Positions 1 through 10,329 of a stretch of DNA of 32,821 nt are shown here, in pieces. Made by a program: the position numbers and the translations under genes. Each line of letters starts with the position of its first letter. The stretch's first letter is position 1. The stretch spans positions 1 through 32,821 of the forward strand of contig NZ_JODY01000049.1 of assembly GCF_000718015.1 (NCBI RefSeq), read 5' to 3'. The notes beneath the pieces were generated by a model, which made no database searches, was not told the origin of the DNA, and saw only the letters and a list, made by a program, of their open reading frames with translations. This stretch comes from Streptomyces catenulae. Its GTDB lineage: Bacteria; Actinomycetota; Actinomycetes; Streptomycetales; Streptomycetaceae.

Positions 1-504
1 CAGCTCGACAAGCTAGCCGGATTCATCGCCACGCCTGTTTCCGTTCGTCGTGGTTTGATGGCGCGTCTGCACTACCTCACGCGTTCTGATCATGCGCGTG
101 CTGCTGCGCGGGAGGCTGGGTTGACGGTGACGGATCGTACGGTGAAGGCGTGGCTTGACGGGAAGCGTGCCCCGAGTCGGCGCAACCTTGCTCGGATCGA
201 GGAGGCGTACCGGACTGTGCGGCGGAAGAATGTGGCTCGGTACCTGCTGGGTCGTCTGAACCGTGAGGGGCGGGGGACGCGGGTGGAGTTCCATCCGCTG
301 AATCAGTCGCAGGTCAGTCGTCCTCATCAGCGTGTGGTGGCGTATCGGGTGCTGAATGTACGTCATTGGGATGCCGTGGTCCGGGCATGGGCGGACAGTG
401 ATGACGATGCGCTCGACCGTGCCTGGTTCGACGACATCACCATCGAGCTGGGCAGCGACTATGGCGCGTACGAGTACGTGACCAACATCGGATTCGCCGC
501 TTGA
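1..504 (+). CDS. Terminal-protein-like (Tpg-like) DNA-binding protein, 5' end outside the window
   Basis: The frame is open from base 1, so the start lies upstream; 167 residues are visible. They align without gaps to residues 25-191 of the full-length protein at 31954-32529, differing at 15 of 167 positions (about 91% identity). Visible parts are a helix-turn-helix region around REAGLTVTDRTVKAWLDGKR, followed by a basic helix (RRNLARIEEAY). The C-terminal half ends YGAYEYVTNIGFAA. Size and layout resemble Streptomyces telomere terminal proteins (Tpg, about 185 residues): an N-terminal HTH, a basic linker and an acidic C-terminal alpha/beta part. This is a remote similarity judged by eye. It could instead be another plasmid DNA-binding protein. 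No partner gene is visible because the upstream side is cut off. Confidence 0.6.
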   Translation, partial: QLDKLAGFIATPVSVRRGLMARLHYLTRSDHARAAAREAGLTVTDRTVKAWLDGKRAPSRRNLARIEEAYRTVRRKNVARYLLGRLNREGRGTRVEFHPLNQSQVSRPHQRVVAYRVLNVRHWDAVVRAWADSDDDALDRAWFDDITIELGSDYGAYEYVTNIGFAA

Positions 505-686
505 GTCCCCGGAAGGGATTTGATGACCCATCCGAAGACTTCCATACTGGGGAAAGTAGCCTTGAAATTCCAATAGAGAAAAAGGCATGAGAGCTTACCC
601 GGAGAACTAACACCCCGTTACCTATAGCTTTGACGCCCTGCCGAATACGCGGAGAGCCGCTCACAAAGCACAGCCCCACCCCGTAG
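505..686. other. Noncoding tail of the left Tpg-like gene, interrupted by an IS
   Basis: No gene is seen here. It is more A/T-rich than the cluster. Its last bases before the IS (about 671-687, ending ACCCCGTAGC) match the sequence just before the telomere-like hairpins at the other end (32726-32735), at a similar distance from the stop codon (183 versus 206 bases). This suggests it is the inner part of an old telomere end whose hairpins are gone. Confidence 0.4.
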
Positions 687-687
687 C

Positions 688-704
688 TAAGGGTTGTCCC
701 GTAA
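688..704 (+). repeat. Left terminal inverted repeat of the IS5-family element
   Basis: It pairs with 1544-1560 with one mismatch. The GGTTGTCCCGTAA core matches my recollection of ends seen on related Streptomyces IS5-family elements. Confidence 0.8.
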
Positions 705-743
705 ATGATCTCGGTCGTGCCTGATGGCCTGCTGGTTTCTCCG

Positions 744-1514
744 TCACCCGGCGAGGGTGAGGTTGTGCAGGCGGGCGATGCCGAGCATGGCGTGTTGGAC
801 GCCGTTGCCCTTGAGGCGGCAGTCGCGCAGGATCTTCCAGCTCTTCATGCGGGCGAAGGCGTGCTCGACGCGGGCGCGGACCTTGCGATGGGAAGCGTTG
901 TGTTCCTCTTTCCAGGCGGGGAGTTCGCTCTGGCCTTTCTCGCGGCGGTGCGGGATGACCAGGCCGGTGCCCCGGTAGCCACCGTCCGCGATCACCATCG
1001 TCTTCCCGACGGCGTCCTTGGCGCCGGACAGCTCCCACGCCTTGCAATCGTTGCGGTTGCCGGGCAGTGGCCGGCCGACCGCGACGACGAGCTGGGTGTC
1101 GGCGTCGATGACGACCTGGTGGTTGGTCGAGTACCTGTAGTTCTTCGACTGCTCGGCGATGGTGTGGTCCCGGGTGGGGACGAGGGTGCCGTCCACGATC
1201 AGCACGGTGTCCTTGCGGAACCGTTTGCGCTGCTGGAGCGCGAGAGCCGGACCGAGGTGATCGATGATGCGGTCCGCAGCCGACTTCGACACCCCGAACA
1301 GCGGCGCCAGCTGCCGCAGCGTGAGGTTGGTTCGCCAGTACGCGGCGACCAGCAGGACCCGGTCCTCCAGCGGCAGGCTCCACGGCCGGCCCTTGCGGAC
1401 GGGGTCCGCTCCCTCGTGCCGCAGCGCGGTGATCAGCTTGCCGAACTGACGTGGGCTCAGCCCGGTGAACGGGGCTATCCAGGACGGCTCCGACGCCGCG
1501 ATCACACCAGACAC
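744..1514 (-). CDS. IS5-family DDE transposase
   Basis: A 256-residue transposase with a GTG start. An N-terminal HTH-type region (LTLRQLAPLFGVSKSAADRI, about residues 64-83) precedes a DDE nuclease domain: the first Asp is D108 in LIVDGTLVP, the second lies in VIADGGYRG, and the Glu lies in RARVEHAFARMK. The length is normal for the DDE_Tnp_4 single-ORF type common in Streptomyces, with no frameshift. It fills the element between the inverted repeats and would cut and rejoin DNA at them. It is not part of the antibiotic cluster. Confidence 0.9.
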   Translation of the reverse strand: MSGVIAASEPSWIAPFTGLSPRQFGKLITALRHEGADPVRKGRPWSLPLEDRVLLVAAYWRTNLTLRQLAPLFGVSKSAADRIIDHLGPALALQQRKRFRKDTVLIVDGTLVPTRDHTIAEQSKNYRYSTNHQVVIDADTQLVVAVGRPLPGNRNDCKAWELSGAKDAVGKTMVIADGGYRGTGLVIPHRREKGQSELPAWKEEHNASHRKVRARVEHAFARMKSWKILRDCRLKGNGVQHAMLGIARLHNLTLAG

Positions 1515-1543
1515 AGCCAGATCATCTCACCCGTGACCAGCAG

Positions 1544-1560
1544 TTACGGGACAAGCCTTA
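1544..1560 (+). repeat. Right terminal inverted repeat of the IS5-family element
   Basis: Partner of 688-704. Its outermost TTA creates a TAA stop for the truncated gene read on the minus strand from 1629. Confidence 0.8.
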
Positions 1561-1629
1561 GGTGACCAGACAGATCGGCTCCAGGAGCTCGAACATGCGA
1601 CGGGCGACTCGGCTCATGGGGCCCATCAT
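1558..1629 (-). pseudogene. N-terminal stub of a broken gene (possible SCO6745/SalK-type protein)
   Basis: The minus strand encodes MMGPMSRVARRMFELLEPICLVT and then meets a stop at the IS border. The stretch RRMFELLEPICLVT resembles my recollection of the conserved start of SCO6745/SalK-type Streptomyces proteins, which continue for over 200 residues. The rest is not found beyond the IS, where telomere-proximal sequence lies instead. So the gene was cut by a rearrangement rather than by a simple insertion. The family call rests on about 15 residues and is tentative. Confidence 0.4.
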
Positions 1630-1705
1630 GTCAGCGGGGGACGGTGACGGGGGCGGTACGGGCCAGGGAGTCCGGCCTCTCTGACCGGCCTCGGGATCTC
1701 GGCCG

Positions 1706-2914
1706 TCAAGCAGCCCGGCTGTCGGGCATGGCCCCGTGCCGCTGTTCCTCGGCCTTGAGGAACGAGGTGACCAGGGGGGAGCGGAAGAAGCGGGACAGGT
1801 GCAGAAGGAAGTCCACCTCCTCGGCCATGTCGTCGCCGCCGCTCTCGGGCAGTCTGGAGGGGCGGCCCGGTGTCATGGCGCCCGAGCGTTTGTTCGCCAT
1901 AGCTGCGCCGGCCCAGCACGCCGTCACCGCCGCTTCGGCCGATGCGTCCGTGATCCGGGCGGCGCGCACGTGTTCGCGGGCACGGTCGAGACTGCCCGCA
2001 GGGGAGAAGTTCTCCAGCGCCAGCAGGGCGTCCCGGATCTCGATGGCGCGCCGGTACAGCCGGAGGTCCGAGTGCCGGACCGCGCTCAGCAGGTCCACGG
2101 CGCGCGAGCGGGGACCGTCGAGTGTGACTTCCGGTGTGACGTGGACGAGCGTGCGCCACAAGGGATGGAGACGGTACATGACGGCCATGTTCCGCAGGGT
2201 GCGCAACGGCCGGCGTAGCAGCGGGGAGGCGGCGCCCGCCGCCATGAAGGTCGCCTCCGCCCCGGAAACCGCAGGGAACAGGTGCGGAATCGCGGCGTTG
2301 CGGGTGAAGACATGGGCGAGGGAGAGCGCCATGAGCAGTGCGGACAGGAACAGTCCGGTGCCGAGCAGCAGCAGCCCGGCCCGGGTGACCGCATGGGTCA
2401 CGCGCCGCCCGGACCTCCAGCACACGACGACGCAGGCGGTGTTCGCCGCCAGGTGGTAGGAGAGCAGCACGATCCAGTACATGGTGTCCGGAGTCTCCGC
2501 CTGGGAGGGGGGGCTCGGCACCACGTGCCTGACGTGCGGCGGCGAGAAGACGCACAGCGCGACGAGTCCGGCCAGCGTCAGGGCCGCGGTGCCGAGGATG
2601 ACGGGCCGCGTCCGCCGCAGCCCGACGATCGCCGAGATGAACTGGAACACGGCGGTGGCGGCCAGCAGCCCGACGATCTCCTTGAACAGGCACACGGCGT
2701 GCGAGGAACCGCCCAGCGCCGCCTTCGCCAGGAGCGCGACCTCCGGAACCTGAAGGGTCATCGCGACCGAGGCCAGGCCCACCGCGAGCCACAGGGGGCG
2801 CTGCTGCGGCGTGCGGACCGCGACCGGCGCCCGCAGCAGCGTGACGATCCACATCAGCGCGATGCCGAACCATTCGGCCTGCTCGAAGAGACCGTTCGGC
2901 CAGTGGTCAGTCAC
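1706..2914 (-). CDS. MAB_1171c-type integral membrane protein
   Basis: A protein of 402 residues. The N-terminal ~230 residues hold about seven hydrophobic segments, for example FGIALMWIVTLLRAPVAV and TRAGLLLLGTGLFLSALLMA. A soluble C-terminal part follows, with the pattern RLHPLWRTLVHVTPEV, as in the family annotated MAB_1171c putative transporter (DUF6545). I chose the GTG at 2914 because it overlaps the end of the metallopeptidase gene by eight bases, a coupling usual for this pair in Streptomyces. An in-frame start at 2968 would lie deep inside the neighbouring gene. The function of the family is not known; the transporter label is only nominal. It is probably unrelated to aminoglycoside synthesis. 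Confidence 0.75.
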   Translation of the reverse strand: MTDHWPNGLFEQAEWFGIALMWIVTLLRAPVAVRTPQQRPLWLAVGLASVAMTLQVPEVALLAKAALGGSSHAVCLFKEIVGLLAATAVFQFISAIVGLRRTRPVILGTAALTLAGLVALCVFSPPHVRHVVPSPPSQAETPDTMYWIVLLSYHLAANTACVVVCWRSGRRVTHAVTRAGLLLLGTGLFLSALLMALSLAHVFTRNAAIPHLFPAVSGAEATFMAAGAASPLLRRPLRTLRNMAVMYRLHPLWRTLVHVTPEVTLDGPRSRAVDLLSAVRHSDLRLYRRAIEIRDALLALENFSPAGSLDRAREHVRAARITDASAEAAVTACWAGAAMANKRSGAMTPGRPSRLPESGGDDMAEEVDFLLHLSRFFRSPLVTSFLKAEEQRHGAMPDSRAA

Positions 2915-3434
2915 GGGTGATGCCCAGGGCTCGTTCGGCCCGTTCCGTGGCCGCGCACCGCGGACCACGGCCCCGTGCCGTGGCGTGCGTCCTGATCAGG
3001 CTGGCGAGCATCTCCGCCTCCTGCTCCTGGCACGTCGAGTAGTTGGTACGCGCGAGCAGGCGCTGGACGAGGCGGGGACTGAGGTCGGGCAGCAGGGCAC
3101 CGATACCGCCGTGGTCACCGTCCCCCAGCATCTGGTGGTCGAAAAGCAGATGCCCGATCTCGTGGAGCACGATGTGTTCCTGGTGCAGGGGCGAGGTGCG
3201 GGCCTCGAAGAATATGTGGTCGTCCGTCTCGGTGGACAGCCACAGTCCGCACGCCTCCATTTTCGTGATGTGCGTGGGTAACGCGTGTAAATGGAGCGGA
3301 CGTTGGCGCTGTTCGGAGAGGTTCCGGCAGAATTCTTCGGCGGAGAAGGGGCTCGGTAAGGGGAGGTCGGTCAGCTTCGACCGGCACCACCGACGTAATT
3401 GGGAATACCTGTACAGCATGTGGAGGTCTGTCAC
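2907..3434 (-). CDS. ImmA/IrrE-family metalloendopeptidase
   Basis: A 175-residue protein with the zinc-protease motif HEIGH (H91, E92, H95) inside IVLHEIGHLLFDH, preceded by a strand-rich segment, as in ImmA/IrrE peptidases. In other bacteria such enzymes cleave partner repressors, often XRE proteins. Here it precedes and overlaps a MAB_1171c-type membrane protein, a common Streptomyces pair. The XRE regulator that usually completes the set is not seen next to it. The start is a GTG with only a weak purine-rich stretch upstream; an ATG at 3419 is an alternative that keeps the catalytic domain. Confidence 0.8.
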   Translation of the reverse strand: MTDLHMLYRYSQLRRWCRSKLTDLPLPSPFSAEEFCRNLSEQRQRPLHLHALPTHITKMEACGLWLSTETDDHIFFEARTSPLHQEHIVLHEIGHLLFDHQMLGDGDHGGIGALLPDLSPRLVQRLLARTNYSTCQEQEAEMLASLIRTHATARGRGPRCAATERAERALGITRD

Positions 3435-4238
3435 TTCTCTTGTGAGGGGCGGCGTGCGGCGCTACCCCGTGCTCCGGTGTCTGGTACCACGATGCGGTCC
3501 CGGCCGGCCGATCACGGTCCGTCCGGGGTGGTGCGGCGCGAGGTCCGGGGACCCTCAGCGAGGCGGGCCGCGCAGCGCATCGGGAGAGGTGGCCCAATGA
3601 TCGGTGTGCAGCCGCGCGGCCGGAACGTCCGTCGCGGCCGGGGCGATGGCGCGGCCGGGCGTGCCGCGGTGCGGCAGGAGCAGGGACCGGGTGTACGGCT
3701 TGTCCCGGTGCGGCGCGTGGTCCTGGGCAAGAGCCCGGGAAAGACGGGGGGCATCGGGCGACGCGGGGTCTGTGGAGGTGACAGCGGGAGCCGTGCGCCG
3801 GAAAGGGGAGTGCCCCACTCCGTCGGGGTGGGGCCCGGCTGCGCGGAGCCGACCAGTACGCGGTCCGGCTGCGGAGTGACCGCGCGAGCGGGTTCCCGCG
3901 ATGACCGGTGCCGGGACCCCGGATGCGCCACCTCGCTGTCGCTCATGCGTCGCCCTTCTGGTTCTCCGCCGGGGAGTTGGCCCCTCGGCTGAAGCAAAAC
4001 GTCTGTCACCGTACGATGCCGCGGAACCAGTCGCCACAGTTTGGTGTGGTTTGCGCCAACTCGCTGACCGAATATGCCCCTATCACCTGCCCACGGCCCC
4101 CTCGGCCGCCCGGGGTCCGAGGGGCCTGCCGGAGGGCTCAAAGGCCCTGTGGCGTCGGAGAGCCCAACGGCCCTGTGCCATCGCAGAGTCCGACGGCTCG
4201 GTGCCGTCGGCGCGTCCGCTGCGGATAGGTTCCCGGCC
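3435..4238. other. No convincing gene; possible decayed coding sequence and promoter region of aac(3)
   Basis: Several frames are open on both strands, but all are rich in Pro, Arg, Ser and Gly and none has a recognisable domain. On the minus strand, a stretch around 3560-3850 reads like protein in places (DHAPHRDKPYTRSLLLPH) and might be a remnant of a lost gene. Bases 4141-4218 hold tandem repeats listed separately. An AT-richer stretch near 3990-4075 may hold the resistance-gene promoter, though no clear -35/-10 pair stands out. Confidence 0.5.
4141..4218 (+). repeat. Three adjoining 26-bp imperfect direct repeats before aac(3)
   Basis: Units are 4141-4166, 4167-4192 and 4193-4218. Units 1 and 2 agree at 20 of 26 positions, as do units 2 and 3, with a shared GGC-N5-GTG-N3-TCG core. 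They end 20 bases before the aac(3) start codon, so they fall in its leader or promoter. They could be an operator array or part of an RNA leader. Confidence 0.5.
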
Positions 4239-5108
4239 ATGGATGAACGTGCACTGCTCGAACGCTCCGGCGGCCCGGTGACCCGCGGCCGGCTCGCCCG
4301 GGATCTGACCGCCCTCGGCCTCCGCGCGGGCGACGTCGTGATGTTCCACACCGGACTCTCCGCGATCGGCTACGTGGCGGGCGGCCCGCAGACGGTCGTC
4401 GGAGCGCTGCGCGACGTCGTCGGCGGCCGCGGCACCCTCATGGTGACCTGCGGCTGGAACGACGCCCTGCCCTACGACTTCACCCAGTGGCCGCAGGACT
4501 GGCAGGACGCGCTGCGCGCGGAACACCCCGCCTACGACCCCGCCACCAGCGAGGCGGAACACAACAACGGCCGTCTCCCCCAGGCCCTGCTCCGCCTCCC
4601 GGACACGGTGCGCAGCCGCCACCCCGACGTGAGCTTCGCGGCCCTCGGGCCCGACGCCCGCGCTCTGATGGACGAGCACCCCTGGGACGACCCGCACGGC
4701 CCGGACAGTCCGCTGGCACGCTTGGTCACCCTGGGCGGCTGCGTCCTCCTGCTGGGCGCACCGCTGGACTCCCTGACCCTTCTGCACCACGCCGAGGCCC
4801 TGGCTGACGCCCCCGGCAAGCGGTTCGTGACGTACGAACAGCCGGTCCTCGTCGACGGCGAACGGGTCTGGCGGCGCTTCACCGACATCGACTCAGAGGA
4901 CGGCGCCTTCGACTACTCGGGCATCGTGCCGGAGGGCGCGTGGCCGTTCGAGGTCATCGCCCGGGAGATGCTGGCGGCGGGAATCGGGCGGCGAGGCACG
5001 GTCGGCGCGGCCGAGAGCCATCTGTTCGAGGCCGCGGACGTGGTGCGGTTCGGTGTGGCCTGGATCGAGGGGAAGCTGGGCGGGAAAGCGGTGGCGCCCG
5101 GCGGGTGA
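4239..5108 (+). CDS. aac(3): Aminoglycoside N3-acetyltransferase, AAC(3)-VII/VIII type
   Basis: A 289-residue acetyltransferase of the Antibiotic_NAT family. It would transfer acetyl from acetyl-CoA to the 3-amino group of the DOS ring, protecting the producer's ribosomes. Family features include VMFHTGLSAIGYVAGGPQTV near residues 29-48, EHPAYDP, and a run ALADAPGKRF with nearby histidines. The length matches the AAC(3)-VII enzyme of paromomycin producers (about 288 residues), and the overall sequence agrees with my memory of it. I chose the ATG at 4239 because homologues start MDE; the upstream frame is not protein-like. A strong hairpin follows, so it is probably its own transcription unit ahead of the biosynthetic operon. 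Confidence 0.93.
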   Translation: MDERALLERSGGPVTRGRLARDLTALGLRAGDVVMFHTGLSAIGYVAGGPQTVVGALRDVVGGRGTLMVTCGWNDALPYDFTQWPQDWQDALRAEHPAYDPATSEAEHNNGRLPQALLRLPDTVRSRHPDVSFAALGPDARALMDEHPWDDPHGPDSPLARLVTLGGCVLLLGAPLDSLTLLHHAEALADAPGKRFVTYEQPVLVDGERVWRRFTDIDSEDGAFDYSGIVPEGAWPFEVIAREMLAAGIGRRGTVGAAESHLFEAADVVRFGVAWIEGKLGGKAVAPGG

Positions 5109-5213
5109 GTGAGGGGGGCGAAATGTCAGGCGCCCTCGGCTACGAGACTGCCCGCTCAACTGCCCCTGCCAGCACGTGGTGTCCCGTCCGTGAGCCGCGT
5201 ATCCGCCCCACCC

Positions 5214-5251
5214 CGGCCCGCTGTCGTTGACGCGTCGACGACAGCGGGCCG
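5214..5251 (+). terminator. Strong hairpin terminator after aac(3)
   Basis: The arms 5214-5227 and 5238-5251 are perfectly complementary over 14 bp, with a 10-base loop. There is no T-run, as is usual in Streptomyces. It separates the resistance gene from the operon and would work in either direction. Confidence 0.7.
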
Positions 5252-5316
5252 CGTGACGTCTCCGGTCCCCGCCCGTGCGTCCTCCACGCTCCTCAACCTC
5301 CTCGGGTCCGCTTTAG

Positions 5317-5347
5317 TTGACAACCGACCCACAAGCTGGCGTACGCT
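5317..5347 (+). promoter_or_regulatory. Putative promoter of the biosynthetic operon
   Basis: A consensus TTGACA at 5317-5322 is followed, after a rather long 19-base spacer, by TACGCT at 5342-5347. It lies about 85 bases before the first operon gene and just past the terminator. The long spacer makes the call uncertain. Confidence 0.4.
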
Positions 5348-5430
5348 TCCCGGGCACTCCATTCGCTAGAGCGGACGCTACTCGTGACGCCCGACACCCG
5401 TTCGGTCCCCTGGACACGGAGGTCTGCACG

Positions 5431-7780
<2,350 letters not shown>

Positions 7781-7784
7781 AGGC

Positions 7785-7806
7785 GGCGGGCCGGACACGG
7801 CCCGCC
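7785..7806 (+). terminator. Short intergenic hairpin inside the operon
   Basis: A perfect 9-bp G/C stem (GGCGGGCCG with CGGCCCGCC) closes a four-base loop GACA, five bases after the aminotransferase stop and 43 before DOI synthase. It could attenuate transcription or stabilise mRNA ends. It cannot be a full stop if the operon is read through. Confidence 0.45.
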
Positions 7807-7848
7807 GGAGCAACCGTCCCGCGACCCGCCCACGAAAACGGGGAGACC

Positions 7849-9009
7849 ATGCACGTCACGGCCATCACCATGGAAGACACGAGCTTTCCCTACCGGCTCG
7901 GGACCGAGTGCGTCGAGGAGATCGTCGCGCGCCTCGGCGAACGCACCGCCAGCCGCTACCTCGTGGTGTGCGACACCACTGTGGGCCCGCTCTACGGACG
8001 CGACCTGGCCGACCGGCTGGAGAAGGAGGCCGGCCCCGCCGTGCTCCTGACCCACCCGGTGGGCGAGATCCACAAGCACATCGGCACCGTCGACGCCCTG
8101 GCCGAGCAGGCCCTCGCCGAAGGCGCGGACCGGCGCAGCGTCGTGGTGGCGCTGGGCGGCGGCATCACTGGCAACATCGCCGGGCTGCTGGCCTCCCTGC
8201 TCTTCCGCGGCATCACGCTGGTGCACGTGCCCACCACCGTGGTGGCGATGCTGGACTCGGTGCTCTCGCTGAAGCAGGCGGTCAACGCCAGTTACGGCAA
8301 GAACCTCGTCGGCACCTTCTACCAGCCCGCCGAGGTGCTCGCCGACACTGCGATGCTGCGCACCCTGCCCGTGCGGGAACTGCGGTCGGGCATGGGCGAG
8401 GTGGTCAAGAACTCGCTCGCCATCCGCCCGTCGATGATCGAGCGGCTCTCCGCCGAACTGCGGCCCGACGCATACTACGAGGACGCCGCGATGCGGTGGA
8501 TCATCGAGGAGAGCGTGGCCGCCAAGGCGCAGGTCACCGGCGCGGACAAGCACGAACGCCGGGAGGGGCTCGTGCTGGAGTACGGCCACACCACCGGGCA
8601 CGCCATCGAGCACGCCGCCCGGGGCGAGGTCGCCCACGGTGCGGGAGTGGCCATCGGCATGGTCGTGGCGGCCGAGGTGTCCCGTCGGCTCGGGCACGCC
8701 TCCGCGGACCTGGTCGGTCTGCACCGCGAACTGGTCGCCAAGGCGGGCCTGGAGGCGGCCGTACCGGCGCAGGTGGACCCGGCGGAGGTGAAGAACTGGC
8801 TCACCTACGACAACAAGCGCGGCTATCTGCCCTGCCCGCCCGACACCACTCCCATGGTGCTGCTGTCCGGCCCCGGCCAGGCGCTGCGCACCGTCCAACT
8901 CCCCCTGGTGCCCGTCCCGTTGGAACTGCTGGGCCAGGCCGTCGACACACTGGCGGCGCCCGCACGGCAGGCGGCCGCCACCGTTCGCCTCTCGCCCGCC
9001 CCCGCTTGA
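7849..9009 (+). CDS. neoC: 2-deoxy-scyllo-inosose synthase
   Basis: A 386-residue sugar-phosphate cyclase that turns glucose 6-phosphate into 2-deoxy-scyllo-inosose, the first committed step to DOS. It belongs with dehydroquinate synthase. NAD-binding loop residues ALGGGITGNIAG lie at 101-112. K141 (SLKQAVN) sits at the active-site lysine of BtrC, and E184, H247 and H263 match its metal ligands by position as I recall them. It has only the 386-residue length of the Streptomyces enzymes, with a short variable tail. An ATG at 7849 follows a GGGGAG site. The symbol is by homology to neomycin; parC or livC would be equally good depending on the product. Confidence 0.96.
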   Translation: MHVTAITMEDTSFPYRLGTECVEEIVARLGERTASRYLVVCDTTVGPLYGRDLADRLEKEAGPAVLLTHPVGEIHKHIGTVDALAEQALAEGADRRSVVVALGGGITGNIAGLLASLLFRGITLVHVPTTVVAMLDSVLSLKQAVNASYGKNLVGTFYQPAEVLADTAMLRTLPVRELRSGMGEVVKNSLAIRPSMIERLSAELRPDAYYEDAAMRWIIEESVAAKAQVTGADKHERREGLVLEYGHTTGHAIEHAARGEVAHGAGVAIGMVVAAEVSRRLGHASADLVGLHRELVAKAGLEAAVPAQVDPAEVKNWLTYDNKRGYLPCPPDTTPMVLLSGPGQALRTVQLPLVPVPLELLGQAVDTLAAPARQAAATVRLSPAPA

Positions 9010-9075
9010 CCGACGGCGGGTCACGCCCCCGCCCCCCTTCCGCCCGCCGTCCGTTTCCTCTCGTGTGGAGTTGTA

Positions 9076-10329
9076 GTGCGTGTGCTGCGGCTGACCCCGT
9101 TCTTCCACCACGACCAGGTCGAGAGCTGGCCCGCCGAGTACGACGCCGTCGGCGGGATGCAGGTGCAGATCCTGCGGCTGTCGCGCGAGCTGGCGGCCCG
9201 CGGCGTCGAACAGCAGGTGCTGACCGTCGGTTTCCCCGGCCTGCCCAAGCGGCGCCTGGACCGGCCGGGGCTCGTGGTGCGCGTGACCCGCGCCCCGCTG
9301 CCCCCGATCCGGTCGCAGCTCACCGGCCTCGCCGGGCTCAACCAGGCGTGGCTGGCCGGTGCGCTGGCCGCCTGCGTACGGCTGCGCCGGCGCTGGCGGC
9401 CCGACCTGATCCACGTGCACGCCGACGGGCAGCTCTGGGCGCTGCTGGCCGGGCCGCTGGCGGCGCGCGTCATGGGTGTGCCGTACTGCCTGACCCTGCA
9501 CTGCTCACGGCTTTCGGTGTATGAGCCGATGTCCCGGATCGACCAGCTCCAGCACAGGCTGGTCCGCGTCGTCGAACGTTACGCGGTGCGGCACGCGGCC
9601 CGGGTCTCGGCGCTGACCTCCCGTACCGCCGGTGTCGTCGCCCGCGCCCTGGCGATGGATCCCGAGCGTATCGACATCGTCCCCGACTCCGTCGGCGACC
9701 TGGCGCCCCGGCCCGCCGAGGAGGTGGCCGGACTGCGGCGGTCGCTGGAGATACCGGACGGCACCGCCGTGATCGGCTACGTGGGGCGCGTGGCGCACGA
9801 GAAGGGCTGGCGGGACCTTGTCGCCCTGGCCCGCCACTGGCAGACCCTGCCCGGAGCCAAGCCCGCCGTGTTCCTGGTGGTCGGTGACGGGCCGCAGCGC
9901 GAGCGGATGGGCAAGGCCGTCGCCGACGCCGGGCTGACGGACCAGTTCCGCTTCACCGGGTTCCTGCCGCACGCCGACATCCCCACCGTGATGACGGCCC
10001 TGGACGTACTGGTCATGCCGTCCGCCCACGAGGAACTGGGCGGCAGCGCCATCGAGGCCATGATGTGCGGCACGCCCGTCGCCGGCTACGCGGTGGGCGG
10101 ACTGCGGGAGACCGTGGGCACGGTCACCCCCGAACTCCTCGTGTCGCGCGGGGACGTGGCCGCGCTCACCGAAGCCGTCCGCGGCGCGGTCGACGACGCC
10201 GACGCTCCCCGCGGACGCGTGACGGGCGCCCGTGAGCGACTGCGCGCCGCCTACGGCAGCGGGTCGGCCACCGACCGGGCGCTGGAGCACTACGCCCACG
10301 CGCTGCGCGCCGCGGGCAGCGCGCGATGA
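9076..10329 (+). CDS. neoM: N-acetylglucosaminyltransferase 1 (DOS to N-acetylparomamine)
   Basis: A 417-residue GT-B enzyme of family GT4. The expected reaction is transfer of GlcNAc from UDP-GlcNAc to O4 of DOS. The start [11 protein letters not shown] and [12 protein letters not shown] near residues 20-31 are the N-terminal sugar-acceptor domain pattern. [12 protein letters not shown] opens the C-terminal nucleotide-sugar domain, and [18 protein letters not shown] is the E-x7-E donor-binding motif. The GTG at 9076 follows a GGAG site. Its stop overlaps the next gene's start (ATGA), implying coupled translation with the exporter. It is the equivalent of BtrM/NeoM. Confidence 0.9.
   Translation: MRVLRLTPFFHHDQVESWPAEYDAVGGMQVQILRLSRELAARGVEQQVLTVGFPGLPKRRLDRPGLVVRVTRAPLPPIRSQLTGLAGLNQAWLAGALAACVRLRRRWRPDLIHVHADGQLWALLAGPLAARVMGVPYCLTLHCSRLSVYEPMSRIDQLQHRLVRVVERYAVRHAARVSALTSRTAGVVARALAMDPERIDIVPDSVGDLAPRPAEEVAGLRRSLEIPDGTAVIGYVGRVAHEKGWRDLVALARHWQTLPGAKPAVFLVVGDGPQRERMGKAVADAGLTDQFRFTGFLPHADIPTVMTALDVLVMPSAHEELGGSAIEAMMCGTPVAGYAVGGLRETVGTVTPELLVSRGDVAALTEAVRGAVDDADAPRGRVTGARERLRAAYGSGSATDRALEHYAHALRAAGSAR

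Larger units (their letters stand above)
687..1561 (-). mobile_element. IS5-family insertion sequence, about 875 bp
   Basis: One transposase gene lies between imperfect terminal inverted repeats. The left end is 688-704 (TAAGGGTTGTCCCGTAA) and the right end is 1544-1560 (TTACGGGACAAGCCTTA); they match at 16 of 17 positions when one is reverse-complemented. The flanking C and G extend the pair to 18. Both ends and the transposase look intact, so the element may be active. The two flanks are unrelated: telomere-proximal sequence on the left, a broken gene start on the right. No clear target duplication is seen. Confidence 0.85.
5109..5430. other. Intergenic region with terminator and operon promoter
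   Basis: No gene is seen. It holds the aac(3) terminator hairpin (5214-5251) and a promoter-like pair (5317-5347), and then about 80 bases of leader before the dehydrogenase start at 5431. Confidence 0.6.

Noticed and set aside
3512..4351. Minus-strand frame of 279 residues before aac(3)
   Set aside because: Pro/Arg/Ser-rich composition, overlap with the aac(3) start and no motif; at most a decayed remnant.
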